Positions 32,293 through 41,024 of a stretch of DNA of 64,000 bases are shown one piece after another. A program made the translations under genes and the position numbers. Numbering within the stretch: the stretch's first letter is position 1; every line of letters starts with the position of its first letter. A model generated the notes under the pieces. It worked only from the letters and a program-made list of their open reading frames with translations, was not told the origin of the DNA and did no database searches. Origin of the DNA: Acrocarpospora pleiomorpha (GTDB lineage: Bacteria > Actinomycetota > Actinomycetes > Streptosporangiales > Streptosporangiaceae); assembly GCF_009687885.1 (NCBI RefSeq), contig NZ_BLAF01000010.1, positions 62,001-126,000 on the forward strand, in the 5' to 3' direction.

Positions 32293-33297
32293 TCATACCG
32301 GGGAGTACTCACCGGCTGCCGCCGGCGAGGCGGTGACGGCCGGGGGCGGGCCGGGGCGGCCGAGCACGGACCAGGCGGCGTCGACCACCGATCGGGTCGA
32401 CAGGCCGTACTTGTCGAACAGGTAGGCGGCGTCGAGCGAACCCTCGGCGAAGACGTCGCGGATCCCCACCCGGCGCAGCGGCCGGCCGATCCCCGCCTCG
32501 GCCAGAGTCTCGGCGACCGCCGAGCCCAGGCCGCCGACCACCGAGTGGTTCTCCACGGTCACCACGGCCCGGCACTCAGCGGTGACGGCGCGGACGGTGC
32601 GCTCGTCGAGCGGCTTGACGACCGGGACATGGACCACCGAAGCGGCCACGCCATGCTCCCCGAGCACCTCCGCCGCGGCGAGGACCGGGGCGAGCATCAT
32701 GCCGGAGGTGATCAGGGCGACGTCCGTGCCTTCGGCCAGAATGTACGCCCGGTCCAGCCGGAGGCGATGGTCGCCGGGGAAGATGACGGGGATCTCGCCG
32801 CGCTTGAGCCGGACGTACACCGGCCCGGGGACCTCGGCGACCGCTTCGGCGACCTGGTCCGCCTCGACGGCGTCGGCGACGTCCACCACGGTCATGCCCG
32901 GGAGCGCGCGCATCAGGGCGACGTCGTCGATGGCCTGGTGGCTGGGCCCGCCAGGGGTGGAGAGTCCCGGCATGAATCCGATGATCCGCACCGGGAGCCG
33001 CGGGTAGGCGATCGCGTTGGCGATCTGGTCGTACGGACGCCGCGTCGCGAACACGCCGAAGGTGTGCACGAAGGGCTGGTGCCCGCACCGGGCGAGCGCT
33101 CCCGCCAAGCCCATCATGTGCGCCTCGGCCATCCCGGCGTGCACGAACCGCTCCGGCAGCCGATCCCGGAACAGATCGATCTCGCACTGGCGGGTGAGAT
33201 CGCCGCTGAGGCACAGGATGTCCGCACGGCTTTCGGCCAGGCGCAGCAGGGCCCTGCCGTAAGGCTTGAGCACCGTCGGATAGACCAGCGACGTCAT
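32293..33297 (-). CDS. Transketolase-like C-terminal subunit (pyrimidine-binding and C-terminal domains)
   Basis: The 334-residue protein has the transketolase pyrimidine-binding domain, including CLSGDLTRQCEIDLF and PERFVHAGMAEAHMMGLAGALA, where the Glu of MAEAHM activates thiamine diphosphate, and the C-terminal domain with VVTVENHSVVGGLGSAVAETLAE. Together with the next-upstream gene it forms a split two-chain transketolase or DXS-like enzyme moving a two-carbon unit. Its ATG overlaps the stop of the N-terminal subunit. Split forms are frequent in secondary or accessory metabolism; the actual ketose or acceptor is unknown. Confidence 0.9.
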   Translation of the reverse strand: MTSLVYPTVLKPYGRALLRLAESRADILCLSGDLTRQCEIDLFRDRLPERFVHAGMAEAHMMGLAGALARCGHQPFVHTFGVFATRRPYDQIANAIAYPRLPVRIIGFMPGLSTPGGPSHQAIDDVALMRALPGMTVVDVADAVEADQVAEAVAEVPGPVYVRLKRGEIPVIFPGDHRLRLDRAYILAEGTDVALITSGMMLAPVLAAAEVLGEHGVAASVVHVPVVKPLDERTVRAVTAECRAVVTVENHSVVGGLGSAVAETLAEAGIGRPLRRVGIRDVFAEGSLDAAYLFDKYGLSTRSVVDAAWSVLGRPGPPPAVTASPAAAGEYSPV

Positions 33298-34112
33298 CGG
33301 AAGGACTCCAGTTCCTCGGTCAGCTCCGCCACGGCGGCTTCGGCCAGCTCCGGCGGGAGCTTGATGAAATGCCCGTCCGCGTCGGGCGGCAGGCACCGCA
33401 GCCCGTGTACGGTCGACGTCCGGCAGACCAGAACCGCGGGACGCGCGGTGTCGCGACCGGCCTCCTCCAGCGCCTCGGCGACGGCCGCCACATCGTGCCC
33501 GTCAAGATCGACCGCGTGCCACCCGAACGCCCGCCACTTCTCGGCGATGGGCTCGATGGTGGTGATCGAGTCGACGGGCCCGTCGACCTGCGAGTTGTTG
33601 GCGTCGAGCAGCACCGTGAGCCGGTCGAGGCGGTGGTGACCGGCGAACATGGCCGCCTCCCACACCTGCCCCTCCTGCAGTTCCCCGTCGCTCACGAGCG
33701 CGAAGACACGGCCGTCACGTCCGCGCATCCTGTCCGACAGGGCGAACCCGGCCGCCGCTGACAGGCCCTGCCCGAGCGACCCGCAGGTGTAGTCGAGGAC
33801 CGGCGACCGCTCGGTGCCGATGGCCTCCACTACCGCGCCGTTCCCGCCGTAGGTCGCCAGGACGTCGTCGTCGATGAGGCCGAGTTCACCGGCGGCGGCG
33901 AAGGGAGCGATCACGTAGTGCCCGGGGCTGCAGACCAGACGGTCGACGCCGAACCGCAGGACGGCGAACACGGCCGCCACCTGCTCGGCGGCCGAGAGCG
34001 CCTGGCCCAGATAGCCGAAGCCCTGGGGCGCGACCATCCGGACCGCCCGCAGCCGGATGGCGGTCGCGAGCCTTCGTGGATCCATGTCGGTGGGGCGGGT
34101 GGCGATGGTCAT
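33294..34112 (-). CDS. Transketolase-like N-terminal subunit (thiamine diphosphate-binding)
   Basis: The 272-residue protein contains the thiamine diphosphate/Mg motif: SDGELQEGQVWEAAMFAG starting near residue 141 and ending with DANNSQVDG at about 170-178, the GDG-N(26-28)-NN pattern. GHYVIAPFAAAGELG and SLGQGLSAAAGFALSDRM match the transketolase N-terminal subunit. It overlaps the Dabb gene upstream and the C-terminal subunit downstream by four bases each. The pair would act in the cytoplasm as a heterotetramer. Confidence 0.9.
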   Translation of the reverse strand: MTIATRPTDMDPRRLATAIRLRAVRMVAPQGFGYLGQALSAAEQVAAVFAVLRFGVDRLVCSPGHYVIAPFAAAGELGLIDDDVLATYGGNGAVVEAIGTERSPVLDYTCGSLGQGLSAAAGFALSDRMRGRDGRVFALVSDGELQEGQVWEAAMFAGHHRLDRLTVLLDANNSQVDGPVDSITTIEPIAEKWRAFGWHAVDLDGHDVAAVAEALEEAGRDTARPAVLVCRTSTVHGLRCLPPDADGHFIKLPPELAEAAVAELTEELESFR

Positions 34113-34444
34113 GGGTTTCTTCCGATCGGACGGCCGGTGATGCGCTCGCCGACGCTGTAGTCGAGCGCGAAGCGCGCCTGGCAGAGCTCGTCCAGCCGGC
34201 TGAGCAGGCGCTGGTGCGCCGGGTGCGTCCAGTAGGCCGCCAGCCCTTCGGCGCCGGTCAGCCTGGCGAGGCAGCCATGGGTGTAGCCCTCGGCGAGCCC
34301 GGACGCGTTGGTGTTCTCGCCCCAGGTGAACTCGAGCAGCTCCGGCAGGGTTCCCCTGACTCCCTCGCCGAAGGCGCGCAGCTCTTCGGCGAGGGCGGCG
34401 ACGCGCTCGGGGAAGGGTTTGAAGATCACGTAGTGCTCCAGCAT
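34109..34444 (-). CDS. Dabb (dimeric alpha-beta barrel) stress-responsive protein
   Basis: The 111-residue protein starts MLEHYVIFKPFPERVAAL and contains GYTHGCLARLTGAEGLAAYWTHPAHQRLL, which match the stress-responsive A/B-barrel (Dabb) fold, including the conserved His-Pro near the C-terminus. Members bind or transform small aromatic or polyketide compounds, or have unknown roles. ATG 34444 has an AAGGA site; the frame is open further upstream. In this operon it sits between the flavin reductase and the transketolase and could act on the monooxygenase product. Confidence 0.8.
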   Translation of the reverse strand: MLEHYVIFKPFPERVAALAEELRAFGEGVRGTLPELLEFTWGENTNASGLAEGYTHGCLARLTGAEGLAAYWTHPAHQRLLSRLDELCQARFALDYSVGERITGRPIGRNP

Positions 34445-34457
34445 GATGTTCCTTTCG

Positions 34458-34994
34458 TCACGAGGCGAGAGCGCCGAAAGCACCGCGATAGAACAGCAGT
34501 GGCCCGTCCGTTCCGCCCGCAGCGAGGTCGACGACGCGACCGAGGACGATGAAGTGGTCGCCCGCCTCGTGCACCGAATGCACGTCGCATTCGATGTGCG
34601 CCAGCGCGGACTCGAGGATGGGAGCTCCGGTGCGGCCGGGCCGCCAGGGCACGCCGTCGAACTTGGGACCGCCCGATTTCGCGAACTTCAGGCTGAGGGC
34701 GTGCTGGGCGGAGTTGAGGATGTTGGCGCAGAAGACGCCGCCGCGGGCGATGCGGGGCCAGGAGGTCGACGTGCGCTGCGGGCAGACCAGGATCAGCGGC
34801 GGCTCCAGCGAGGCGCTCACCAGGGACTGGACGGTCATGCCGACCGGTTCGCCGCCGTCGATCCCGGTGATCACGGCGACGCCGGTGCAGAAGTGCCCGA
34901 GCACCGATCTCATCGTGCCCACATCGACGGTGGGAGCTATCCCGTCTCGGGGAACGCCGGAGGCCGGCCCGGGATCGGCTGTGACCATCTCCAT
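34458..34994 (-). CDS. Flavin reductase (NAD(P)H:FMN, HpaC/DIM6 family)
   Basis: The 178-residue protein has the flavin-reductase domain from about residue 28: MRSVLGHFCTGVAVIT, VGMTVQSLVSASLEPPLILVCPQRTS, and FCANILNSAQHALSLKFA. It would supply reduced FMN or FAD to the acyl-CoA-dehydrogenase-like monooxygenase encoded at 36.3-37.6 kb. ATG 34994 has an AAGGAA site and lies 58 bases inside the end of the PucR-type gene, suggesting coupling. The C-terminal LLFYRGAFGALA is typical. Confidence 0.9.
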   Translation of the reverse strand: MEMVTADPGPASGVPRDGIAPTVDVGTMRSVLGHFCTGVAVITGIDGGEPVGMTVQSLVSASLEPPLILVCPQRTSTSWPRIARGGVFCANILNSAQHALSLKFAKSGGPKFDGVPWRPGRTGAPILESALAHIECDVHSVHEAGDHFIVLGRVVDLAAGGTDGPLLFYRGAFGALAS

Positions 34995-36322
34995 CTTTCT
35001 TCCTTATCGATCTCGTTGTCCAGGACGACCTCGCCGAGCACCGCGGCGGTCCGCAGCGCCACCTGCAGTTCGACCCTCGGCAGGGCGGAGAGCTCCTTGC
35101 CGAGCAAGGTCTCGATCTTTTTGACCCGGTAGACGACGGTGTTGCGGTGGGTGTGCAGGTGGCGGGCCGTCTGCGCGACGCTGCGCTGGACTTCGAGGTA
35201 TTCCGCGAGCGTGTCGCGCAGCTCGCTCGCCCGGGGGCTGTCCTCGGCCAGCGGGCCGAGCATCCGCCGTACGAAGGAGCGGGCGAACTCGAGGTCACCG
35301 GTGACGAGCGCGACGAGCTCCACGTCCTCGTAGTCGCACAGCCAGTCCAGGCGCGGCCCGGCGAGCGCGGCGACGCGGGCCGCGTGCAGGGCACGCGCGT
35401 GGCTGCTCCGGAACCCGGCCACGCCACGCGCGCGCCCGCCCAGCGCCATCCGCGCCCGCCGCGCGGGCAGCGGCGACTCCGCCAGGGAACGCAGCCCCTT
35501 GTAGACACCGCCCGCGTGCCAGATGTGCACGGTGGAGGGGCCCGTCCACCGCCGCAGCGAGGCCGGCCCGCCCAACCGGCGATCCAGCCGGTCGAGCGCG
35601 GCCTCGAGTTCGTCCTCGGCGCCGGAGTGGGCGTACGGCGCGTCGAGCCAGACCACCGACGCGACGTGCTCGCCGTCGAGCGGGTAGCCGAGCGCCGCCG
35701 AGACCTGCTTGGCGTCGAGGGCGGAACCCGAGAGCACGTTGCCGATCAGCTCGGCCCGGAGCGCGGCGGTGGAGCGGGACCAGCGCTGGGCCTCCAGGGA
35801 GTACCGGGCCGCGATGTTCGAACCGAACAGGTCGAAGCAGCGGAACAGCAGCTCGTTGGCCGCCTGGGCGTCGGTGACCGGGAGGCTGCGATGCTCGATC
35901 TCGGCGAGCACGTCCCGGGTGATGATCTCCTGGCAGAGGTGGATCCCCCGGAGTACCAAGTCGAGCGGGATGCCTCGCCGTACGTACGAGACGGTGGCGT
36001 CCGCAGGCTCCGCGCCTGGCCACAGTGCTTCGATGTCGCCGTGCAGGAACGCCCGCAGCATCGCCAGCGTCGTCGACTCGACGGCGCGGCGCAGGAGCTG
36101 CTCGGCCGCGAGATCACCGCCGAACGCGGGCAGGATCACGATGATGTGGTCGGCGGCGCGGCGAGCGGTCGCCACGCCCCAGGCGACCGGTCCTGGACCC
36201 AGCTCGGCGGCCGCGAGGGTCCTGGTCGGGGCGTCGCTCAGCGGCTCGACCGGTTCACCCTCCGGCGGAGTCAGCTCGAGCAGCCAACGCGTCACCGGCG
36301 TCCCGGGAAATGTCCCACCCAT
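34937..36322 (-). CDS. PucR-family helix-turn-helix regulator
   Basis: The 461-residue protein ends with a PucR C-terminal HTH: LRDTLAEYLEVQRSVAQTAR, then LHTHRNTVVYRVKKIETLLG. Upstream regions contain the GGDEF-like CdaR/PucR central domain (YPLDGEHVASVVWLDAPYA, then a VHIWHAGGVYKGLRSL segment) and an N-terminal effector domain with LELTPPEGEPVEPL. It is placed inside the operon, 11 bases after the monooxygenase and overlapping the flavin reductase gene, so it probably regulates its own operon. ATG 36322 is the first sensible start; an open frame above it is non-coding in character. Confidence 0.88.
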   Translation of the reverse strand: MGGTFPGTPVTRWLLELTPPEGEPVEPLSDAPTRTLAAAELGPGPVAWGVATARRAADHIIVILPAFGGDLAAEQLLRRAVESTTLAMLRAFLHGDIEALWPGAEPADATVSYVRRGIPLDLVLRGIHLCQEIITRDVLAEIEHRSLPVTDAQAANELLFRCFDLFGSNIAARYSLEAQRWSRSTAALRAELIGNVLSGSALDAKQVSAALGYPLDGEHVASVVWLDAPYAHSGAEDELEAALDRLDRRLGGPASLRRWTGPSTVHIWHAGGVYKGLRSLAESPLPARRARMALGGRARGVAGFRSSHARALHAARVAALAGPRLDWLCDYEDVELVALVTGDLEFARSFVRRMLGPLAEDSPRASELRDTLAEYLEVQRSVAQTARHLHTHRNTVVYRVKKIETLLGKELSALPRVELQVALRTAAVLGEVVLDNEIDKEERWRWSQPIPGRPPAFPETG

Positions 36323-36333
36323 CGACGCCGCCT

Positions 36334-37557
36334 TCAGACGGCGATCGTCAGCGGGTCGTCGGCCCCGAGCAGCAGCCGCCCGTAGACCTCCCTGCCGATC
36401 TCGGGCGTGGCGAAGGCGTGCCGGCCCGCGGCGTTCGCGTCGCGCCAGATCCGCCCCAGCAGCCCGTCCTGAGTGAACGCGCCCGCGCCGTTGGCCGTCA
36501 TGAGGACATCGATGGCCTCCTTGCACAAGGTGACGGCGTGGCCGGTGTCCATGCGGATCCGGCCGCGCGCGCGTTCGTCCGGATAAGCGCCCGCCGCGGC
36601 GAAGGCGTCGATGTCGTCGGCGGCCCGGGCCAGCAGCAGATGCGCGGCGTCGATGTTGCTCGCCGCCTGGGCGACCGCGAGGTGGTGGGTCGGCGAATTG
36701 CGGGCCTCGGTGTAGACGGTGTATCCCACCGATCGTGCCGGCAGCTTCTCCAGCGAGTAGTCCAGCGCCGCCTTGGCCAGCCCGATGCCGGGAGCCGCGA
36801 GAATCACCGTGCCCACCGGCAGGAACGAGGCGCGCGAGCTGGGCTCGGTGCGCGCGTACGGCGTGGCGTAGTCACCCCTGGCCAGGGCGTCGAAGGTCTG
36901 GATGCGATGGTCCGGAACGTAGGCGTCCTTCACGACGAGCGTGTTGCTGCCCGTGCCGCGCATACCGAGCGTGAACCAGGTGTCCTTGACGGTCCAGTCC
37001 CCGGCCTCGACCAGGCCCAGCGCCATCGCCGGCGTGCCGTCCGGGCCGTCGATCAGCATGCCGAGCGTCGCCCAGTCGGCGACGGCGTTGCCGGAGGCGT
37101 AGGGATACTCGCCGGTGAGCAGGTATCCGCCCTCGACCTTCTCCCCGGTTCCCAGCTGGTGGCGCCGGGTCATGCCCGGGAAGAAGATCCCGCATGCCTT
37201 GGCCTTCGGGCCGACGCCCCAGATCTCGCGCTGGGCCTGCTCGCTGTAGGTGACGGCGAACCACGTACACGCGTTGACCAGCGCCGCGCTCCACCCGGTC
37301 GAACCGTCCGCGCGGCCGAGCTCGACGAGCACCTCGATCATGGTCCGGGCGCTGGCGCCGGGACCGCCGAGCCGCTGGGGGACCATCAGGTTGAACAGGC
37401 CGGCGTCGTCGACGGCGTCGGTCACCGCCTTGGTGACCTGCCGGTCCTCCTGTCCCTGCGCGGCCTCGGACCGGATCAGGTCGAAGAGGGCGCTCGCGCG
37501 CTGAACCGTCTCAACGTCCGGGCCGGGCGACCGCACCGTAACTGGGATATTCGTCAT
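36334..37557 (-). CDS. Acyl-CoA dehydrogenase-like flavin monooxygenase, oxygenase component
   Basis: The 407-residue protein has the acyl-CoA dehydrogenase fold: an N-terminal helical domain (DAGLFNLMVPQRLGGPGAS), a middle strand domain (GGYLLTGEYPYASGNAVADWATLG, WFTLGMRGTGSNTLVV) and a C-terminal helical bundle. The middle and C-terminal features resemble group D flavin monooxygenases (HsaA, DszC, HpaB-like) rather than true dehydrogenases, and the partner flavin reductase in the same operon supports this. It would hydroxylate an aromatic or oxidise a heteroatom with O2. A TTCACC...GGTGAA palindrome lies 27 bases upstream of the start. Confidence 0.85.
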   Translation of the reverse strand: MTNIPVTVRSPGPDVETVQRASALFDLIRSEAAQGQEDRQVTKAVTDAVDDAGLFNLMVPQRLGGPGASARTMIEVLVELGRADGSTGWSAALVNACTWFAVTYSEQAQREIWGVGPKAKACGIFFPGMTRRHQLGTGEKVEGGYLLTGEYPYASGNAVADWATLGMLIDGPDGTPAMALGLVEAGDWTVKDTWFTLGMRGTGSNTLVVKDAYVPDHRIQTFDALARGDYATPYARTEPSSRASFLPVGTVILAAPGIGLAKAALDYSLEKLPARSVGYTVYTEARNSPTHHLAVAQAASNIDAAHLLLARAADDIDAFAAAGAYPDERARGRIRMDTGHAVTLCKEAIDVLMTANGAGAFTQDGLLGRIWRDANAAGRHAFATPEIGREVYGRLLLGADDPLTIAV

Positions 37558-37583
37558 CGAGTCCTCCGAAGATGGGAAGCCGC

Positions 37584-37599
37584 TTCACCGGCGGGTGAA
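37584..37599. promoter_or_regulatory. TTCACC-N4-GGTGAA palindrome upstream of the monooxygenase operon
   Basis: TTCACCGGCGGGTGAA has perfect 6-bp arms around GGCG and lies just before the ribosome-binding region of the monooxygenase gene. It is a candidate operator for the PucR or AraC regulators encoded on either side. It shares TTCAC/GTGAA half-sites with the IclR-type sites at 3.5 kb, but the spacing differs. Confidence 0.5.
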
Positions 37600-37695
37600 A
37601 TGGATTGTGACCGTTGGGAGTTCCGCAGGTAAACGGGCTGTGATGACAGAGAACGCCGCCGCTGTTGTGCCAGCCTGTTCCGGCCCCGCGACCGC

Positions 37696-37701
37696 TTGAC
37701 A
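37696..37701 (+). promoter_or_regulatory. Candidate -35 hexamer for the AraC gene
   Basis: TTGACA matches the consensus -35 of the housekeeping sigma factor and lies 61 bases before the GTG start of the AraC-family gene. A clear -10 at 17 bases was not seen, so this may be an activator-dependent promoter. Confidence 0.35.
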
Positions 37702-37761
37702 GCGGCGTGACGCCGGGCACACCATCAGCCAGCCGCCAACCCACTGCATCCGGGGGCCACC

Positions 37762-38742
37762 GTGTCGCTACAGCCGGAAGGTCGTGGGTTGCTCGTCGTG
37801 TCGACCAGCGACCTCGACCACGCGCGCTCGGTCGGCGCTCAGGCGTTCTTCCGCCACCGGCTGTCGATGACCGAGACGCGTGCGATCCGCATGCGGCTGC
37901 GCGCGTGCGCGTTCGGATCGGACATCACCGTGGGACGGATCGGCTACGGGGCGCCGGTCCGGCTGGACTGCGGCCGGCTGGAGACCGGATACCAGATCAA
38001 CATCCCGCTGTCCGGCCGGATCCGTTCCCGCTGCGGCGATCAGCGGCTCGCGGCGTCGCCGAAGGTCGCCGCCGTGTACACGCCGGACCCGCCGTCCGCG
38101 ATCGAGCTGTGGAGCGCGGACTGCGTACAGATCGGAGTCCGGTTCAGCCGCGCGATGCTGGAGCGCACCCTCGCCGAGCTGCTCAACCACCCCGTACGCC
38201 GGGCCATCGCCTTCGACCACGCCTTCGACCTGGCCGACGGATGTCGCAGATCCTGGGCGGCGCTCGCGCGGTCCGTCCTGGATCTCGGCGCCGCCCTGCC
38301 CGCACCGGGACGGGCGCGGCTCATGGAACCCGTGATCCGCACCATCGTGACGTCGTTCCTGCACGCCGCCCGCCATGAGTACCGGGAGGAGCTCGACGCG
38401 GAGCGGCCGGTGCTCGCGAGCGGTCTCCTCCGGCGCGCCACCCGGGAGATCGAGGAGCATCTGGACGAGCCGCTCGACCTGGCCGCGCTCGCCGTCTCAT
38501 GCGGGGTGAGCGTCCGCACGCTGCAGGACCAGTTCGCCCGGCAACTCGGCGTCACGCCCACGGCCTACCGGCGCCAGCTCGCCCTCCAGCATGCCCACCG
38601 CGACCTGGTACGGGCGGATCCCGCGCACACCACAGTCGCCGAGATCGCCTGCCGCTGGGGTTTCTACCACCTGGGGCGGTTCGCCCGGGAATACCGTGAC
38701 CGGTTCGGCGTCACGCCGGTCGACACGTTGCGCGCATCTTGA
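37762..38742 (+). CDS. AraC-family transcriptional regulator
   Basis: The 326-residue protein has an N-terminal AraC-binding-like domain (about residues 30-180, including GYQINIPLSGRIRSRCGDQR) and two C-terminal helix-turn-helix motifs: LDLAALAVSCGVSVRTLQDQFA and TTVAEIACRWGFYHLGRFAREY, the second with the usual GF..LG.F pattern. GTG 37762 follows a G-rich ribosome-binding region. The P450 gene follows about 100 bases downstream and the monooxygenase operon is divergent, so it may control one or both. Confidence 0.9.
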   Translation: MSLQPEGRGLLVVSTSDLDHARSVGAQAFFRHRLSMTETRAIRMRLRACAFGSDITVGRIGYGAPVRLDCGRLETGYQINIPLSGRIRSRCGDQRLAASPKVAAVYTPDPPSAIELWSADCVQIGVRFSRAMLERTLAELLNHPVRRAIAFDHAFDLADGCRRSWAALARSVLDLGAALPAPGRARLMEPVIRTIVTSFLHAARHEYREELDAERPVLASGLLRRATREIEEHLDEPLDLAALAVSCGVSVRTLQDQFARQLGVTPTAYRRQLALQHAHRDLVRADPAHTTVAEIACRWGFYHLGRFAREYRDRFGVTPVDTLRAS

Positions 38743-38848
38743 TCGGGTCTGCGCGTAGTGGCCATCCGCTGCGCTGACCGGATAGCCCTCGCCGTTCCTC
38801 GTGTCTACCTTCCCCTTCATGCCGGACAACAACACGAGGGAGTCCGTT

Positions 38849-40072
38849 GTGAGGAAGATCCAGCTGACCGAGTTCAACCCGATGGTGTCCCCGCACCGCG
38901 AGAACCCCCACCAGTTCTACACGTGGTCTCGGGCCGAGGAGCCGATCTGCTACAGCCCCGCGTTGAACGCCTACATGGTGACATGTTACGACGACATAAA
39001 GACCATTGTGGACGACCCGGAGACCTTCTCGTCCGCCAACGCCATTCCGACCATGTGGACCAACCCCCCCGAGGTGCTCGAAGCGCTGGACGGACTGCTG
39101 CCGGAAGCCTCCACCGTCGTCAACACCGACGAGCCCGAACACGCTCCGCTGCGCCAGGTGCTCAACCACGCTTTCTCCGGCCGCCGGGTACGCCTGCAGC
39201 TTCCGGCGATGAGACAGCGCGCGAACGAGCTGATCGACGCGTTCTCCCCCGGGCGCCGCGCGGATCTCGTCGGCCAGTACTCCGATCCCTACGTCCAGCT
39301 AGTCGTCAGCCTGGTGTTCGGGATCCCGCGCGAGCACGTGGACCGGGTTCAGGCCTGGACCGACGACTACATGCTGCTGATGAATCCGCTCGCTCCGGTG
39401 GACGGGAAGGTGGAGGCGGCCCGCAGGCTGCACGACTACCAGGCGTACGTGGAGGCGATGGCCGCGGACCGCCGCGAGAACCCGCGCGAGGACTTCATGT
39501 CCGACCTCGTCCACGGACGGGAGAACTTCCCGCCGGTGAGCCAGGGCGACCTGCACTACATGTTCCGCGGCCTCCGCTTCGCCGGCCACGACACCACCCG
39601 CGACCTGATGACCAGCGCGCTGCTGCTGATGCTCGGCGACGACCGGCGGCTCTGGGAAACGGCACTCGCCGACCGGGCGGTCCTGCCCCAGGTCATCGAG
39701 GAGACCTTGCGCCGGGACGCGCCGCACCGCGGCCTGATGCGGATCACCACCCGCGAGGTCGAGCTCAACGGCACCACGCTCCCCGAGGGCACCGCGCTGC
39801 TGCTCCTGTTCGGATCGGCCAACCGGGACGAGTCCAGGTTCGACGACCCTGACGGCGTGGACATCCACCGTCCCAACGTCCGCGAGCATCTGGCCTTCGG
39901 CAGCGGCATCCACCAGTGCCCCGGCTCCCAGCTCGCCCGCACCGAAGTACGCGTCGCCATCGAAACCCTGCTCGACCGGCTGCCGGCACTCCGGCTCGCC
40001 GAAGGGTACGAACCCGCCTACATCGCCAGCTACTTCTTCCGGGGGCTCGAGCGCCTTGACGTCGCCTGGTGA
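38849..40072 (+). CDS. Cytochrome P450
   Basis: The 407-residue P450 has the I-helix oxygen-binding motif AGHDTT near residues 245-250, the ExxR motif ETLR near 285-288 and the haem-binding loop FGSGIHQCPG with Cys357. It is a soluble bacterial class without a membrane anchor. GTG 38849 is chosen for its GAGGGAG site six to seven bases upstream; an earlier GTG at 38801 or ATG at 38819 is possible. The next gene, a PDR-type reductase, overlaps its end by 17 bases, giving a split version of the P450-PDR arrangement known from fused CYP116B enzymes. Confidence 0.92.
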   Translation: MRKIQLTEFNPMVSPHRENPHQFYTWSRAEEPICYSPALNAYMVTCYDDIKTIVDDPETFSSANAIPTMWTNPPEVLEALDGLLPEASTVVNTDEPEHAPLRQVLNHAFSGRRVRLQLPAMRQRANELIDAFSPGRRADLVGQYSDPYVQLVVSLVFGIPREHVDRVQAWTDDYMLLMNPLAPVDGKVEAARRLHDYQAYVEAMAADRRENPREDFMSDLVHGRENFPPVSQGDLHYMFRGLRFAGHDTTRDLMTSALLLMLGDDRRLWETALADRAVLPQVIEETLRRDAPHRGLMRITTREVELNGTTLPEGTALLLLFGSANRDESRFDDPDGVDIHRPNVREHLAFGSGIHQCPGSQLARTEVRVAIETLLDRLPALRLAEGYEPAYIASYFFRGLERLDVAW

Positions 40073-41024
40073 TCGCACACCGCTGTCCGTCCGGGTCACC
40101 CAGGCACGGATGGAGGCGGCCGGCGTCCGCTCCCTCATCCTGCGCCGCACCAGCGGGGCCCCCGTGCCGGACTGGGCCGCGGGCGCCCACATCGACGTGC
40201 TGCTCCCCGACGGCACCACCCGGCAGTACTCGCTGTGCGGTGAGCCGGGCACGACCGATCACTACCGCATCGGTGTGCTGCGGGAACGGGACGGCCGCGG
40301 TGGCTCCCGATGGCTGCACGACGAGGTCACGGTCGGCGATGTGCTGCGGATTCGCGGGCCCCGCAACCACTTCCGCCTCGAATCCGCGCCCGGCTACCTG
40401 TTCGTCGCCGGCGGCATCGGCATCACCCCGATCCTCGCCATGATCCGCGAAGCGGAACAGGCGGGCGCGGACTGGCGCCTGCGGTACGCCGGACGCTCCC
40501 TGGGTTCCATGGCGTTCGTGGACGAGCTCACGCCGTACGACGGCCGGGTGTCCATCCAGCCCGAAGACGAGCGAGGGCGGCCGGACGTGGACGCGCTCCT
40601 CGCCACCGTGGCCCCGGACGAGCTGGTCTACGTGTGCGGGCCGACCGGCTTGATCGACGCGGTGCGAAACGCGGCGGAGCGGGCCGGCCTCACCCGGCGG
40701 GTCCGGTACGAGCTGTTTTCGGCACCGGTCGCCGGCACCGGCGATGAGACGGCCGAGCAGGGGTTCGATGTCGAACTCCTCAACTCAGGCCTGGTGCTCC
40801 GGATCCCGCCCGACCGGTCCGTACTCGATGTCGTCCTCGCCGCCGGTGTCAACGTGATCAGCGATTGCCAGGACGGCATTTGCGGTAGCTGTGAGACGGA
40901 AGTGGTCGCCGGGGAACCCGATCACCGTGACCATGTCCTCACACCCGATGAGCAGCAGGCCGGCACGTGCATGATGATCTGCGTATCGCGCTCCCTGGGA
41001 CCGAGGCTCGTCCTGAGACTCTGA
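40056..41024 (+). CDS. PDR-family reductase partner of the P450 (flavin, NAD(P)H, 2Fe-2S)
   Basis: The 322-residue protein has an RQYSLCG flavin-binding motif, a nucleotide-binding GGIGITP and a C-terminal 2Fe-2S domain with C271-x4-C276-x2-C279-x29-C309. It is probably the dedicated electron donor for the overlapping P450. TTG 40056 is the only start giving a complete N-terminus; the next Met at 40110 would remove part of the flavin domain. It is closely similar in layout to the reductase at 1010-1948. Confidence 0.88.
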   Translation: MTSPGDRTPLSVRVTQARMEAAGVRSLILRRTSGAPVPDWAAGAHIDVLLPDGTTRQYSLCGEPGTTDHYRIGVLRERDGRGGSRWLHDEVTVGDVLRIRGPRNHFRLESAPGYLFVAGGIGITPILAMIREAEQAGADWRLRYAGRSLGSMAFVDELTPYDGRVSIQPEDERGRPDVDALLATVAPDELVYVCGPTGLIDAVRNAAERAGLTRRVRYELFSAPVAGTGDETAEQGFDVELLNSGLVLRIPPDRSVLDVVLAAGVNVISDCQDGICGSCETEVVAGEPDHRDHVLTPDEQQAGTCMMICVSRSLGPRLVLRL

